Part shown: positions 43,727 through 55,246 of the stretch, in pieces
Layout of the letters: every line of letters begins with the position of its first letter
Numbering within the stretch: the stretch's first letter is position 1
From: Fomes fomentarius
Taxonomy: Eukaryota > Basidiomycota > Agaricomycetes > Polyporales > Polyporaceae
DNA length: 64,000 bases
Direction: 5' to 3'
Assembly: GCA_022606135.1 (NCBI GenBank)
Contig: JABYQN010000008.1
Coordinates: 1,612,001-1,676,000 of the forward strand
Notes under the pieces: model-generated
Databases searched by the model: none
Told to the model about the DNA's origin: nothing
What the model saw: the letters and a program-made list of their open reading frames with translations, nothing else
Translations under genes and position numbers: made by a program

Positions 43727-46700
43727 GGCGAAATATTACTCAGCTTCACAAGATCAAGGAATTGAATCTATTGCTCACCGACCTTCAACATCTGACCCAA
43801 CAGGGGATATGTCGCCTGAGGGCAGTTCAGGCATGGTTACCTGGATTTGAATGGGTAGAGAGATGGAAAGGAAGGGGCATCGATAGGCGATACTAAGCAA
43901 GGCTCAAGTGTGATGTCACACTGACTCTGCAGTCACATCAGCCACTCGAAGCAAGTCATATCATGCAATACCTAGGCAGCCTCACTGTTGCAATATTCTA
44001 CACAAATAAGAACTACCAATGTCGTAGAAGATTGGCTCCCAGCCCTCAAGTACACCTGAGAACTACAGAAACCCAAAATGATATAATGCTGTGTCCGACC
44101 TGCTTCGCGAACCACCCACAATGACGACACTGTCGTAATGGACCTAGATGTGATTGTATTGCATCGGGGCTGTCCACAGCAGCTGGTGGAGACTAGCATC
44201 AAATGCAGTGGCAGTCTCTGGAGGCGATGAGAGATTGTTAGCAGTTATTAGGACATTAAGTTCTTCGGTAAACCGAATGTCGATTGTCGCAGTGCAAGTG
44301 TGAATATGGAGCCAACTGCTGTTCGGCTCCACATCCTCATGCTGGAATTTGATCTGCACAATTCCAATAAGTCATGCCTTGGCCCAGAGATGCAACCCAA
44401 TTACTTACGAGAATCTGAAACCACTGATCAATAGGAATGAGAACCGAGTCGGTAATAGCTCGGAGCAATGCTGTTGCTCAAATCGTGGAAGACTCTGCCT
44501 AGAATGCAGCATCAGACAACTTGGAGACTGTGCGACTTGGACTGCACATGGCACCACATACCTCGGATGCAAACTCTTCATCAGAAATCATGCATGCCTC
44601 GCATAATCCAGGATAAGCAGGATGCCCAATACCTTGTGTGAGATATCGTTTGAAACGACGGACAAACATGCGTTCCCGAACAATCTGGAGTTGTTGTGCT
44701 CGTGACACAGAAGGTGTACCGAGGCCATCTTTGTTCTTGTCCTTTGGCCCTGGCTCCTTCGTGAGAGTGACAGCGATAAACTTGACATAGAAATCTTTGG
44801 CATCCACCACTCGTCTGTCGTACATTGCCAAGACGAAACGAGGGATGTCATCTCGGTCCAACAGCTCTGACAAAGACTGGTAACATCCTTTAGTACCTCT
44901 CTGTCAAGCAACACAGGTATAGACTAGGCTCACACTGATGAGAGAACTGCTATTTTTCTCGTCAACGACAGGTACTTGAATGTTCAGGCCATCGCGAAAG
45001 GCGATAAACTCGCCCATGCCTAGGATACTCGATGAATGGCCAAAGACGAGCTTGAAGATAGCCTTGAACAGCCACACATTGTGTGACTCAGGGGAGGGAT
45101 CACTATCCCTGGTGTTCGTCACCTCGATGATCTGTATCGCACCATAATGGTTAGCTAACCCACTAGGTTTCTCGCATACGATACAACACATACATTTTGC
45201 TCGAGAACCTCAATGATAAACTGTCGTGCAGGGTCACTATAGTCTGATGGTAGTGGCTTATCCCATGGCAACAGCAGCCAGGGACACAGCTGCTGTGCAA
45301 GGTCCCTGTCAAGAGCTCCGAGAATCGAAAGCTCAGCGAATGGCAGGAGGACATCAGAGATATAGCGGGCATTAGTCCCTGCAACTGCAGGATGCAGGTC
45401 ACGAAGATACTGAAATTTGAGATCCTCGCTGGAGCCGAAGAGAGCGAGAAGAGCAGTCATAATGAAGAAGGGCGAGACAGGAAGTGGAGCCAAACCGAGA
45501 CGAGCAACGTAAATCCCACATAGGGTGCCAAATGCTCGCCAAGTGCTTTTGCGATTGCTATTGCTGGTGCTGTCATCGACGAAGTCATATCATCGATCAC
45601 TGCAACAAGCAATGAACGGACAACACCACTGCCAAGTCCCCTGCCACTGAATTGATATCAGTATCACAATCCGAATGGCCATGAAAGAAATACATACACT
45701 GAGATAGTTGGTGACCAGCAGGCCACAAAATCGAGCACCTCGAATGGTGTGAACTTGGTGACCCGAGCTGGAACAGCCCATGCATCGCGAGACCATTTGA
45801 GAGGTTGCTCAACAATGTGCTGCACATAGCTTATGAAAGCTGGAGCGAGCTCTTCAGGTGAACGAGCCTCCAGCTCAATATAGATTTTGGCTGCATCTTC
45901 CTCATCCCTTGCTTTCTCAAGTGCCCCAAACCACTCAAAGAGTTGTTCGCTCAACCCTTGTGCAGGTGGAGGAAGAGTGAGACTTGGGATGCCAGAAGTC
46001 CTCATTGATGATGACAGCAGCCTTGGAGTTGGGTGCGAGCTCGTCGACGATGACGACAGCCTTGGAGTGGGGTGCGAGCTCATCGACGATGTGGACGACA
46101 ATGACGACAGACTCGGAGTGGGGTGCGATCTTGTCGAGGGCGACGACAGCCTCGGAGTGGGGTGTGAGCTTGTTGGGTGCGAGCCTGTTGGGTGCAAGCT
46201 CGTCGGGTGGGAGCCCATCGAGGACAGCTGTGGAGTCACTATTGGGAGGGTAGTACTCTGTTGGGATGTGCGACCAAGGGTGTCTGCCTCAAGTATGTCG
46301 CGAATAGAGGGAAAGTCGCCATCAGAATCGCACAATCCATCTTCTACACTGTACTCCAACGACATCGTGTCAAGTCCTGGAGTAAGAGATGATGAAGCCC
46401 CTGCAATGTTCAAGGGAGTGGGCGAATCTGAAGGGCGACAAGGCCGGAACAATGAAGACTCGGTTCGTGCATATTTGATTGAGGGTGGAGTGGGTGGGGA
46501 ACGAGGGTGGATACGTGATATCTGCGAGGGGCGAGGAGGTGTTATTTGTTGGCGAACCTCCGGAAGGTATCGTGCAGGGTCGCGATCGCAAAGAGTGCAA
46601 GGTGGACACCTGTTGTCGTCACACTCAATAGTCACTGGAACTGGAACACGGGTGCGACCACGGAATTTGATATACCGAAGAAACATGCGAAATGCAGTGC

Positions 46701-48387
46701 AATAGTGTGGCTGGTCATGGCAGGCACAGATGCGACCAGCTCCGACAAGGTCGTGTGAGAGTGGAAGTGCGAGTGATTGAAACAGAGGGCCTAAGATGGT
46801 GAATGTTCAGGGCAAGAGCTACAGCACACACTAAACTCACTCACATATGAGAATGAGACACACATTCTTGTCCAATGGATGTGGTATCAACTTGAGCAAC
46901 TTTTCTAAGGTCACGTCGACAGGATTAAGATCAGCCCATTCCAAATAATAACTCCTTTCAGGAGCCCGGGTCTTTTGCATGATACCCCAGCCAAGCTCGT
47001 GATAGCCAGCAGGAGGTGGGACTATCGCCGAAGACGACGAGGTTGGCGGCCCCGATGATGATGTTGCGAAAAGAGGGAGATGAAGATTGGTAAGATGGGA
47101 TCGGACAGCTGTGTCGATCTCTGGGCAGATCGGCTGGGTATGTGGTGCTTCAAACTCGATATTATCGATGAGCAAAGCATGCTGTTGAAGGGAGACCAGG
47201 ATTGTCGGGATGTCGCTGTTTTGTATATTAAGATGGAAAGCTTTGAGGAGGCCATGACCAGACTTTTGGTGCTCAGAACCATCCTAACCAATGTAAGATT
47301 GGCATTTGTCATACCCCCACTAGAGCTTAATGTGCTGGACTCACTGCGATTGGGACAATCCCTATCTGAACCCGTGTTTTCATGCGCACAGAATTGGTTG
47401 CTGTCGCTGCAGCAACTGCCTTGCCAGAGCCTCGAGTAACATTGAGCGTGTTCGCAGCAGCATGCTGAGGAAGGGCACTTGCAGAGCGCAGCTGGGCGAC
47501 ATTGCGACCCATCGCCAATGGACCAGACAGTGCTGCGATCGGCGATATGGCAGGAACCTCATTCAGAGGAACACTCATGGCTGAGATTGGCCGGGGATTG
47601 AAAGAGAACCCAGAGGAAGACATGAAGGGATTGTACATAGTAGAAGGAGAGGTGGCATTGGGCATATTCAAGGCTGAATTGGGGATAGACATAGATTGAG
47701 AGGAAGTGGTCATAGGCATAGTAGTGGGCATAGATTGAGACGAGAACGAAGGCATAGGTGCACCAGATGTAGATGTAGACAAAGACTGGTTGGGCGAAGG
47801 CACCCCAATAGACAACATGGCCGAAACAAGATACGAAGACGACGGGTAGCCACTGGTCAGGGTCGTACCCCCAAGTGGGCCAGAGACACTCGCCGAGTCT
47901 CCACCTGAAGTCATCCTGTGCTGTGCATGTCAGATTAAATGTTGGTGAGTATCGAACGAGACAGTCGCACCCAGTATTAGCATGGAGGCTTCGTTTCTGG
48001 CCACACACACACACTGCCTCTGGATTAGGCTGGTCTGTGAGAGTAACCTGTAGCAATCTGACTCAGTGATGAAGACAGTAGAGCTCTAGATGGCAAAACG
48101 AACCGGGTGGTACCCTCCACATGTCGTCTCCAGACATGACAGGTGGCCTGATAAGTACGACAGAGCAGGTTGTTTCATATTGGGAGTGAGCTTGTCGATG
48201 TCGACTTTGTGCTGGAACCAAGGGTGACTACACATCGCACAATCGGTTTGTGGATAGGGGGAACCTGTGGATGTCAAAGGACATGTAAGTATCTATCGGC
48301 CCTTGCTTCGGTACTACAACAGATAAAGAAACTAACATGGTAAAACTGGTCCTGCACTTGTATTATAAAGGCCCGACAGTTACACCT

Positions 48388-48602
48388 TGTAATGGGCTGT
48401 AGCCCGAGCCCGGCGAGGTCTGAGTGCGAAGACTTGATTCGAGGGTCTGAGATGTAGTACAGGGGTATGGAGGACGAGGTGGGATGGGGCTCGGGTGCCA
48501 ACGCCGTGTACTGGCGTTGGTTCGTCTGGAGAAACGAGACATAGCGTAGAGCGTAACTAGGTGAGTCCAAAACAGGAAGGTCACGGTCACGGTGCCGTTA
48601 CA
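48388..48602. repeat. LTR, left copy
   Basis: 215 bp, starting TGTAATGGGCTGTAGCCCGA. Relative to the right LTR it carries TpG or CpA at five of the seven variable CpG sites. Confidence 0.95.
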
Positions 48603-50544
48603 CTACCTCCTCCTTTAAGCTGCGGCTCGAGGAGTGGGTGACGAGAGACAGAGCTACTAGTAAGTATGCAAGCAAGGGGGACTAAGTAAAGAATGCGAGA
48701 GGATCAAAAAACATGAAATAACTGAATAACAATAAGTGGTAAACGACGTAGTGCATGGACGTGATACCAGAACGGGGGCAAGCAAGAAGCGGGGGCGGAC
48801 AAGATGATGTGGGGGACTAGACATGAGACGGGAGAGGACGGGATACGAGACGGGGTGCTGCGAGAGCCATAGACGAGACGAGAGGGGTCCGTACATACCA
48901 AACTTATGGCTATGTCGGTGTCCAGGGGAGAGCGACTCCCTCAGGACCGAAGTTGTCAACCCAGAGGGACGGGACCATGGGAAGACCAAAGACGAGGGTG
49001 AGAACGAGAAGAGCATCGAGCCAGTTAAGATCGTAGCCTAGGCCTGGACACGACCCCCGTAAGCCGAGAATACGAGGCACTCGACGGTTAAGACCGTAGC
49101 CTAGGTCCGTGAGTCCAAGCGGATGCAAAGGAGGACGGGACGGGAGGAAGATATGGCCACTGCCGATTCTACCTGGGTGTCGACGCGGTTTGACCACTGC
49201 CAAGGTGCGTGCGACCGGACAGAAGGATGCACTGGGAAAGAACAAGAGTCGGGGAGCAAGGACGAGGGATGTGATGTGGATGCGATGGCTGAGCGATGAC
49301 GAGAGGTGATGGTGCTGAACATGAGTCAGGGTGCGGCGAGGAAGAGAGGTTGATGATGATGTGAATGGGCAGTGCGGGATGGTCATGGGTCGAGGACATC
49401 GGTGAGATAAGTCAATAGGGGAGACCAACGGCGACTGGATAGCGACAAGTTGAGGGAATGGAACCGAGCATAAGTCGGGATGCGGTTGAAAGGAGCGTGT
49501 TGATGATGTGAATGAGAGAGCGGATGGGGTCAAAATCGGGGTACGCCGTGGTAACGAAGGTCAAGAGTTACGAGAGGGGTCGAAGGTTGGTTGAAGTAAC
49601 GTGGAATGAATGTGGAGCGGGGCGTGAAGGCGATGATAACAAGAGGAATTGAAGATTTTTGAAAAACGTTGAAAAATCAGAGGACACCGCTCGTCCCGAG
49701 GCGGCGTCCAGCGAGAGGAAAGGGAGAGCGCGTTGTGCTGCACGCTACGACGGCCAGGAAGAGAGGCCCGGGTGGAGACCTGCATCCTCGCGATGTTCTC
49801 CACCTCTGCTGCGAACCTGCATGGATGCGCCGACTGTGCTCCGGCGTCCTACGCACCCTTCGGCCTGCCTCCACAAGTCGTCCGGGAGGTCTCCACGGAT
49901 GCTCGTCCGTCGCGCCTGCTTTGTCCTCACATCCGTCTGGAGGTTCCGTCTTCACTACACCTATCCCCCTTTTTTCCGCCGAGGCTTTCCTCGACGGAGC
50001 CTGAGGAGAGGAAAGGCGAGGTGATCCGAAAGAAATGGGCCGGAGGAGAGGGGATGGAGGGTGGGCTTGACTTAAAACAGCAGTTGCGAGGGTGAGAGTG
50101 GGGAAGACGACGGCAGGACAGGAGGATAATTGGGCCGTGACGGGGGTTCGAGAAGATGATCGGGAGGGTGGACGAGGAGGAAGGAGAAAAAAAAAAAAAA
50201 AAAAACAACGGCGACAAACCGTTCGCATGTAACCAGCGAGCCTTCGACTAGAAGCGAGCTCCGACCGTCCGTAGTAATGGAGTGGTGGGCGACGGCCAGC
50301 GATGAATCATATGAGCGACGGGGGAAGGGAGTTGCTCTGCGGGCGGATAGGGGCTAGGCGGGCAGTGTCGAGGCCATGAAAATGTGCTGGCCTGTGGAGC
50401 ATTGACAGGCGGGTGCAGCCAGAGTGAAAGGCGAAGGCGAAGCGAAGGGATCGGGAGTCGATGGTGACCGCGAGGAACGACGGCCAAAGGAGGGTGCGAG
50501 GGCCGAACGGCTTGACGTCTCGCAGGTTCGGAGACGAACCAAAC

Positions 50545-50759
50545 TGTAACGGGCTGTAGCCCGAGCCCGGCGAGGTCTGAGTGCGAAGACTTGATTCGAG
50601 GGTCTGAGACGTAGTACAGGGGTACGGAGGATGAGGTGGGACGGGGCTCGGGTGCCAATGCCGTGTACTGGCGTTGGTTCGTCTGGAGAAACGAGACGTA
50701 GCGTAGAGCGTAACTAGGTGAGTCCAAAACAGGAAGGTCACGGTCACGGTGCCGTTACA
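50545..50759. repeat. LTR, right copy
   Basis: 215 bp, starting TGTAACGGGCTGTAGCCCGA. Carries TpG at the other two of the seven variable CpG sites. Confidence 0.95.
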
Positions 50760-50897
50760 CACCTGCCACACTGGGAGCGAGGATACAGGGGGGGCAGAGC
50801 AGTAGGGGCAGACATTGCGAAAGGTATAGCGAGCAGTATAGCAAGCGAGAATCGAAGGCCAGTGGAATTGGGGAACAATGCTTCGGATCCTTTCACA

Positions 50898-51291
50898 GGT
50901 AATCATTGTGAATCATTGTGAATCATCGTGAATCACAACGATTCACAATGAATGATGCTTGGACCAGCACCCAAGGCCATGCACCTCGCACACAATATGA
51001 GATCCGAGCCATTGTGTTTCACAAGGATTCATGATGATTCATGACAATTCATCATGGTTCACGATATAAGGACCTTCGATGGTGTATTGTACAGTGGTAA
51101 CAGATGACAAGCAGTAACGATGATTCACGATGATTCACGATGTGTGTCTCAGCCTGTCCTCGACAATTCACTCATGATCACTGATGATCATGAATGATCA
51201 CTCGGGTTCATTCGTGTTCATCTGTGTTCATTCGTGTTCATCAGTGTTCATTAGTGTTCATAGGTGATCATTAGTGATCACGAGTGATTAC
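50898..51291. repeat. Subterminal repeat arrays, right end of element B
   Basis: Inner units such as TGAATCATCG and GATTCACGATG (about 50,898-51,145, interrupted), then outer units such as GTTCATTCGT and GATCATTAGT with TGATCA palindromes (about 51,173-51,291). Mirrors the other three element ends. Confidence 0.87.
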
Positions 51292-51302
51292 TTCATTCCA
51301 AT

Positions 51303-51335
51303 TGTTTTTGTCCAATGGGGCCCTTCATAACCTCC
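51303..51335 (-). repeat. Terminal inverted repeat of element B, gene-1 end, with TSD
   Basis: Read inward from 51,329: TATGAAGGGCCCCATTGGAC then AAAAACA. The duplication ACCTCC follows at 51,330-51,335. Confidence 0.92.
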
Positions 51336-51465
51336 CAACTGTGGGTTCTGCGCCCACCAGTGTCATGGCTGCTCAGTATGTCCGTCGACGATCTCCTCCG
51401 GTCCCTTCTTCTAATCCAGTAGTCTAGGACCTCGCCGTCGCCCTTCCCTGTCCCTGGAGCTCTCC
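51336..51465 (+). repeat. Duplicated spacer, third piece
   Basis: Matches the reverse complement of about 4,820-4,695, including GTGGGTTCTG, CTGCTCAGTATGT and GACGATCTCCTCCGGTCC. Similarity fades after the CCCTTCCCTGTC block. Confidence 0.85.
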
Positions 51466-51987
51466 ATTCCAGAGATTATCTTCCTTCCTTCAATGAAAAG
51501 GGTCAGATATAATAAGAGAATAAAAACGAGCTCGTACAAGAGAGGCCAGATACTCTGCCACTTTTGCTACAACCACCTCCAATATTGGTCAGTGCAGGCA
51601 ACTAGAGTAATGCAGAGTGTCTTCACATCTCATCCATGCAAACAACCATGACATTCCCGATCAACTCTGGTGGTCAGTGGATGGATGATCAGGCGCTTGC
51701 CAAAGATATAGTATCCCAGATCATATGTTCTAGCATACATGTGAATGTCATCCTGATGTCTTCCCCCATAGTAACTGTTTGCATGCTGTGCGCGAACTCG
51801 TATGTGCCTATTTCACTCATTGGATATTGGTTGCCTGACCATACAGTGTCTCATATAGCCAGACCATCTGTCCCGCACCCAATGGTCGCAGATCACTTCC
51901 ACCACCATTCTATGACCACTCCTGGCCGAACCTGTTGGTTGGTAAGCGCCCATGTTCGACTTGTCGTCTGCCTACCTGAACAGAGTC
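51466..51987. other. Upstream region of gene A copy 2, nothing else recognised
   Basis: No supported gene. The last 40 bp (CGCCCATGTTCGACTTGTC) match the upstream flank of gene A copy 1, where about 200 further bases lie between this block and the start codon. Confidence 0.45.
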
Positions 51988-52692
51988 ATGGCCAGTGAAT
52001 CCGCCACTAACCATTCGGCGTCCTCTTCTCCGAGGCCGGTCGACATCACCGTCGCGGGGTACCTACTCACCCCAGACATGCTCAAACACTTGTGCATCCT
52101 CAGGTACGGGTACTCGGAGGCCGAAGTCGACGAGGTCGGCCCTGTGGATGCTGCCGCGATTCACTACTCCAGACATGGCATCATCGATGCTCCATGCCTC
52201 GTACCCGTGTCGTATCGCCGTCGGTCGACTCCTAATCGACTTGAAGAGGGATGGCTCCTCACCGGAAAGGCCGCGTTCTTCCATCCCACGGCTAAGCCTC
52301 CGGAGTTGCCCCTAGACGACAAAATCCGGAAGTACCTGAACCTTTGGTTCCCCTCGGAACTGTTGCAAATGGAAGAATTCAAGGAGGTTCCCTATATGCA
52401 GATGCTTTGGCCTCGGGATTTGTGGCGTACGTCTCTACTGATTGGTGTTCGTAGTCAGTCTCACGCTGATCATGCATACAGCTCGAGGCGTGGTTTTGAA
52501 AAAGATGAGGATGCGGCAGAAGGCCTTCCGTGACAACCACAAGCGACAATTGATTGGATGGGCTTTGGGAGAGCAGTCCCGCGGAGTGAGTCCAGTAGTT
52601 GTGGTACGTATCAACGTTGGTCGTCAGCTACACTCCAGCTGACCCCAGTATCAGCCTCCTAGGTTTCCGACATTGTGGTTGATCAATTGAAA
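51988..52692 (+). pseudogene. Family A, copy 2, lacking its membrane-anchor exon
   Basis: MASESATNHSASSSPRPVDI begins a frame that aligns with copy 1 through SVDITVAGYLLTP-type text, PPELPLDDKIRKYLNLWF, the IMHTARGVVLKKMRMRQKAF exon and the start of the last exon (VSDIVVDQLKS). At about 52,690 homology stops abruptly: the membrane span VIYALLVGLLMF is absent and the sequence switches, after about 90 unmatched bases, to the 3' flank of a family C gene. The product would end in unrelated residues without the anchor. A rearrangement breakpoint is the simplest explanation. Confidence 0.72.
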
Positions 52693-52784
52693 TCTCGGTG
52701 CATCGTCTCAATGATCGCAAACTATCCGCACTCTCCGACATACTATTCCTTGTCCAGCCAAACCCTCTCGGGCTCGGTACTAGT

Positions 52785-53070
52785 CCTTCGGGTTCGTTGA
52801 GCGCATTGGATTAGATCCTCTGTCATCAGAACTCCTGCCGCACTCCGAGTCGCTCTGGCAAGGCCAGTGTAAGCCGAGCGTTCCGTCACCTTATACCGAT
52901 GGCAAGGTAGTAAGAAGAGTACGGCTGTTGCTGGCAAAACGAGTGTCCGACAATTGCCATGCCAACTAATGGTGACCGCACAAAGCAACGACAGTAAACT
53001 AGTGCTTGCCAGCGCTAGTCTTCTTTCCCTTCTTGTGCAATCAAATTGTACTCTATGCCTGACAATTACG
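52785..53070 (+). pseudogene. 3' end and flank of a family C (CK1-like) gene
   Basis: From GGTTCGTTGAGCGCATTGGA (FVERIGLDP, the last codons of family C) the sequence follows the 3' flank of the kinase gene at 12,740-12,430 for about 280 bp. No kinase body precedes it; the rest was lost at the junction with family A copy 2. Confidence 0.78.
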
Positions 53071-53348
53071 ATTGCCTTTGGCCAACCGTACCAAGGTAAT
53101 GCAGAAACTGTTGGCAGGTGCAGAGAGAAACTTCCTGTCCTCCTTGAGAGTCGCGCTCATTGATGACGAAACAGATCAGCTCATAAATATTGCAATTGAA
53201 TGATATGATTCAGATGGAACATAGAGACGAGAGAGCAGCGCCAAAATATGCGTGTCGGCTAGAGGGTGATTATCTAAGCCTCTACCACTGAGAGGACGTA
53301 AGTACTCGGATGTGAAGTGATTTGATATTCCCTTGACTCGCTACCACC

Positions 53349-55246
53349 ATGAATCACTCCTTCGTCCCTGCAAGATTTCACCCAGGACGCTCTGCTTATT
53401 GGCTCCCTCCTTCAGGACAAGCTGCAGCCTGTCGACTACCAACTGGTTGGTTTTGGGCCCTTCGAGCTTCGATTGTAGATCCGGACTCGTACGGACTTGA
53501 TGCACCTCCCCTACTGTTCCTAGTTGCATCTGAACCCTCTCCGTATCCCATACCCAACGCGTCACTTACGTTGGGGCCCAGGAAGACGCAAGACACTGGA
53601 AGATGCAGGGGTGGTGACGCAGAACTCATCGTTCGAAATGGGCCGTTACCTTCCATGGAGAGCGTCATCGACGAGCCTTTGTATCTGCACACTGTCCCTG
53701 CCCTACATCTCTCCATGTACTCCCGACCGCCTCTCACGTCATACCACTTTGGTCTAGAGCAAGATAGCTTGCGCCAATTTATAGCCCGTGTTCAAGATGA
53801 TATGCGACAGGCATGCGAGTATCGGGAAAACGCGTTATCTACTTACGGTTACGAAGCTATCAAGAATGGCTGGGCTGCTCCGACGCAGGATGCAGGCCGC
53901 ATGGGGTTTGGTGTCGCGCCGGACGATCCTCATACATACGCCTTTGACTTCGGACCATTTGAAGCCACACCGTGTTTCGAAGGAAAAGCTACCGTATATG
54001 ACGAGTTGATGATATACGTACAGTGAGTGCAAATATACTTCTCGTGTACGACAAGGTGCCGATAATGTGACAGATTGTGTAAAGATTATAGATGGATGGG
54101 TGTCGAGGAGACTATTCTCTGGACACGTAACATGCGCACTGTACGAATCATTAATTCTCTTTCCAAGCTGTATATATTGAGGCCACTTTGACTTGACGCA
54201 GATTTTACAGAACGGCAGGCCAAAACAACCTTACAATATCGTCCAATCGGTAGTTGATGAGGTAGCCCTACGTAGTTCCGCGCTGGAGTTGTTCTCTCAA
54301 CCCAACCCTCACGTACGCATCCGTGCTATCGCCGACGCCCGCGCTGAGGCCAATACCGCCTCTTCTGGAAGTTCAGTACATACGGAGCGCCTTCCGTGGG
54401 TATACCAGCATCTCCCAATCACTTACCCTTTCATCCCGCTGGGCACGACGAAGGTCATAGTGTTTGACCTTTCTGGGACAATCTTGGTATGTCTTTATCT
54501 TGCTTTTGTCTCAAGTGGGTCTGACTTATCATGCATAGGATCGGGAAGGGTCCATCAGAAATGCTCTGTCTCTGTGGCAGCAGTATTCGGTTGCCGCAGC
54601 AAGAATGAGCATCTATCGACTCACTGAGCGTTATATAATGCTTGAGGCCTTGAACGAGCGGGATGCGCAGGCCGCTGGATCTCCAAGCTCTCTTGCAACA
54701 TCCGTTGGCCAGGCTCTGTTGTCTCTCGCGCAGCAAGTCGAGCTACAGATTGATGAACACTCCCCGCTGTTCATGAACGCCTTTACGCAGATTCTCAATC
54801 CTCCGCCGCACCCAGAAGTCGAAGCCGTCATGCACACATTGCTCCAGCGCGGGTATACGCTCGTGGGCCTCCCAACGCACTCCCAGACGACCATGACGCA
54901 CATCCTCCCGTCACTACCCCGCGTATTCGTGGAGCACGTTCGTTTCTTCCCTGAATACGTATCGATGCACTTTGTTGCACATCCTTTCCTGCTTCATAAC
55001 CTATTCTCCTTCTGCCAGTCCTTGGTCGGTGGCGCGTTGGAGCGGGAGGAAATCCTCGTGGTGAGCACGAGCGTTGGTCGTGTTCTGCATGTAGCTCAGT
55101 TTGCGGGGCAGGCGACAGCCGTCGTGCAGAGATCGGAGAACTTCGAAGGACACGTCGAGTTCGTCGTGGCAGCAGAGCCAGAAGACTCTCCCCGGCCGTC
55201 GGTGGATGTCGAAGATCTCCTGCAACTTGTTGCGATGCTCAAGTAG
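53349..55246 (+). CDS. HAD-like two-domain protein, family B, copy 2
   Basis: Four exons in phase: MNHSFVPARFHPGRSAYWLP ... ATVYDELMIYVQ (ends 54,023) | LCKDYRWMGVEETILWTRNM | ILQNGRPKQPYNIVQSVVDE ... VIVFDLSGTIL | DREGSIRNALSLWQQYSVAA ... to the stop at 55,246. The HAD motif I here is complete in the D-x-x-G-T form (FDLSGT), unlike copy 1 (FDLFGA). Later motifs GYTLVGLPTHSQTTM and EEILVVSTSVGRVLHVAQFAG align with copy 1. The 5' flank carries no MITE and represents the empty CACTA site. N-terminal domain of unknown function as in copy 1. No lesion seen; this is the best-preserved member of family B. Confidence 0.8.

Larger units (their letters stand above)
48388..50759. mobile_element. Non-autonomous LTR retrotransposon nested in element B
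   Basis: Two 215-bp direct repeats (48,388-48,602 and 50,545-50,759) begin TGTAA and end GTTACA, the TG...CA form of LTRs. They are flanked by the 5-bp duplication CACCT (48,383-48,387 and 50,760-50,764). The 1,942-bp interior has no gag, protease, integrase or reverse transcriptase that I can see, so this is a TRIM/LARD-type passenger. An A-rich run of about 20 bases sits at 50,187. The LTRs differ at seven positions, all CpG-type transitions. Confidence 0.93.
44144..50815 (-). pseudogene. Element B gene 1 (Cys-cluster, HECT-like) split by an LTR retrotransposon
   Basis: Exon 1 starts at 50,815 (MSAPTALPPLYPRSQCGRCN) and is cut after the AGGTG duplication by the LTR element at 48,388-50,759; coding resumes at 48,387 (CRAFIIQVQDQFYH). 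Downstream blocks match element A: CAMCSHPWFQH, TTCGGYHP, AVCVCGQKRSLH, SGFSFNPRPISAMSVPLNEV, MGRNVAQLRSASALPQHAAA, CACHDQPHYCTAFRMFLRYI with CDDNRCPPCTLCDRD, LALDRDLAQQLCPWLLLPW-type N-lobe text, FKLVFGHSSSILGMGEFIAF, and SSWLHIHTCTATIDIRF with the HTC site. I could not fit the exon 1/exon 2 splice in phase, so a second lesion is possible. Transcription through the insertion is unlikely to give the full protein. Confidence 0.72.
35420..51329 (-). mobile_element. Element B: second copy of the four-gene transposon, inverted and decaying
   Basis: Left end TATGAATGACCCCACTGGAC, right end (inward) TATGAAGGGCCCCATTGGAC, both followed by AAAAA. The 6-bp duplication is ACCTCC (35,414-35,419 and 51,330-51,335). 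Gene order equals element A in the opposite orientation: integrase (plus), oxygenase (minus), GC-rich block, gene 2 (minus), gene 1 (minus). A 2,372-bp LTR element plus 5-bp duplication is nested in gene 1; removing it leaves 13,533 bp, against 13,543 for element A. The integrase N-terminus has a frameshift and a stop codon. Protein identity between A and B looks moderate (roughly half to two-thirds by eye), so they are family members rather than a recent duplicate pair. Confidence 0.93.

Noticed and set aside
47559..48056. 165-codon frame over the Ser-rich exon of element B gene 1
   Set aside because: It is the wrong frame: the homologous frame in element A encodes GFSFNARPM and NVAQLRTASA, matched here by a different frame.
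48603..50544. Possible gag-pol in the nested LTR element
   Set aside because: No reverse transcriptase, protease,RNase H or integrase motif in any frame; the 207-codon minus-strand frame is Pro/Ser/His low complexity.
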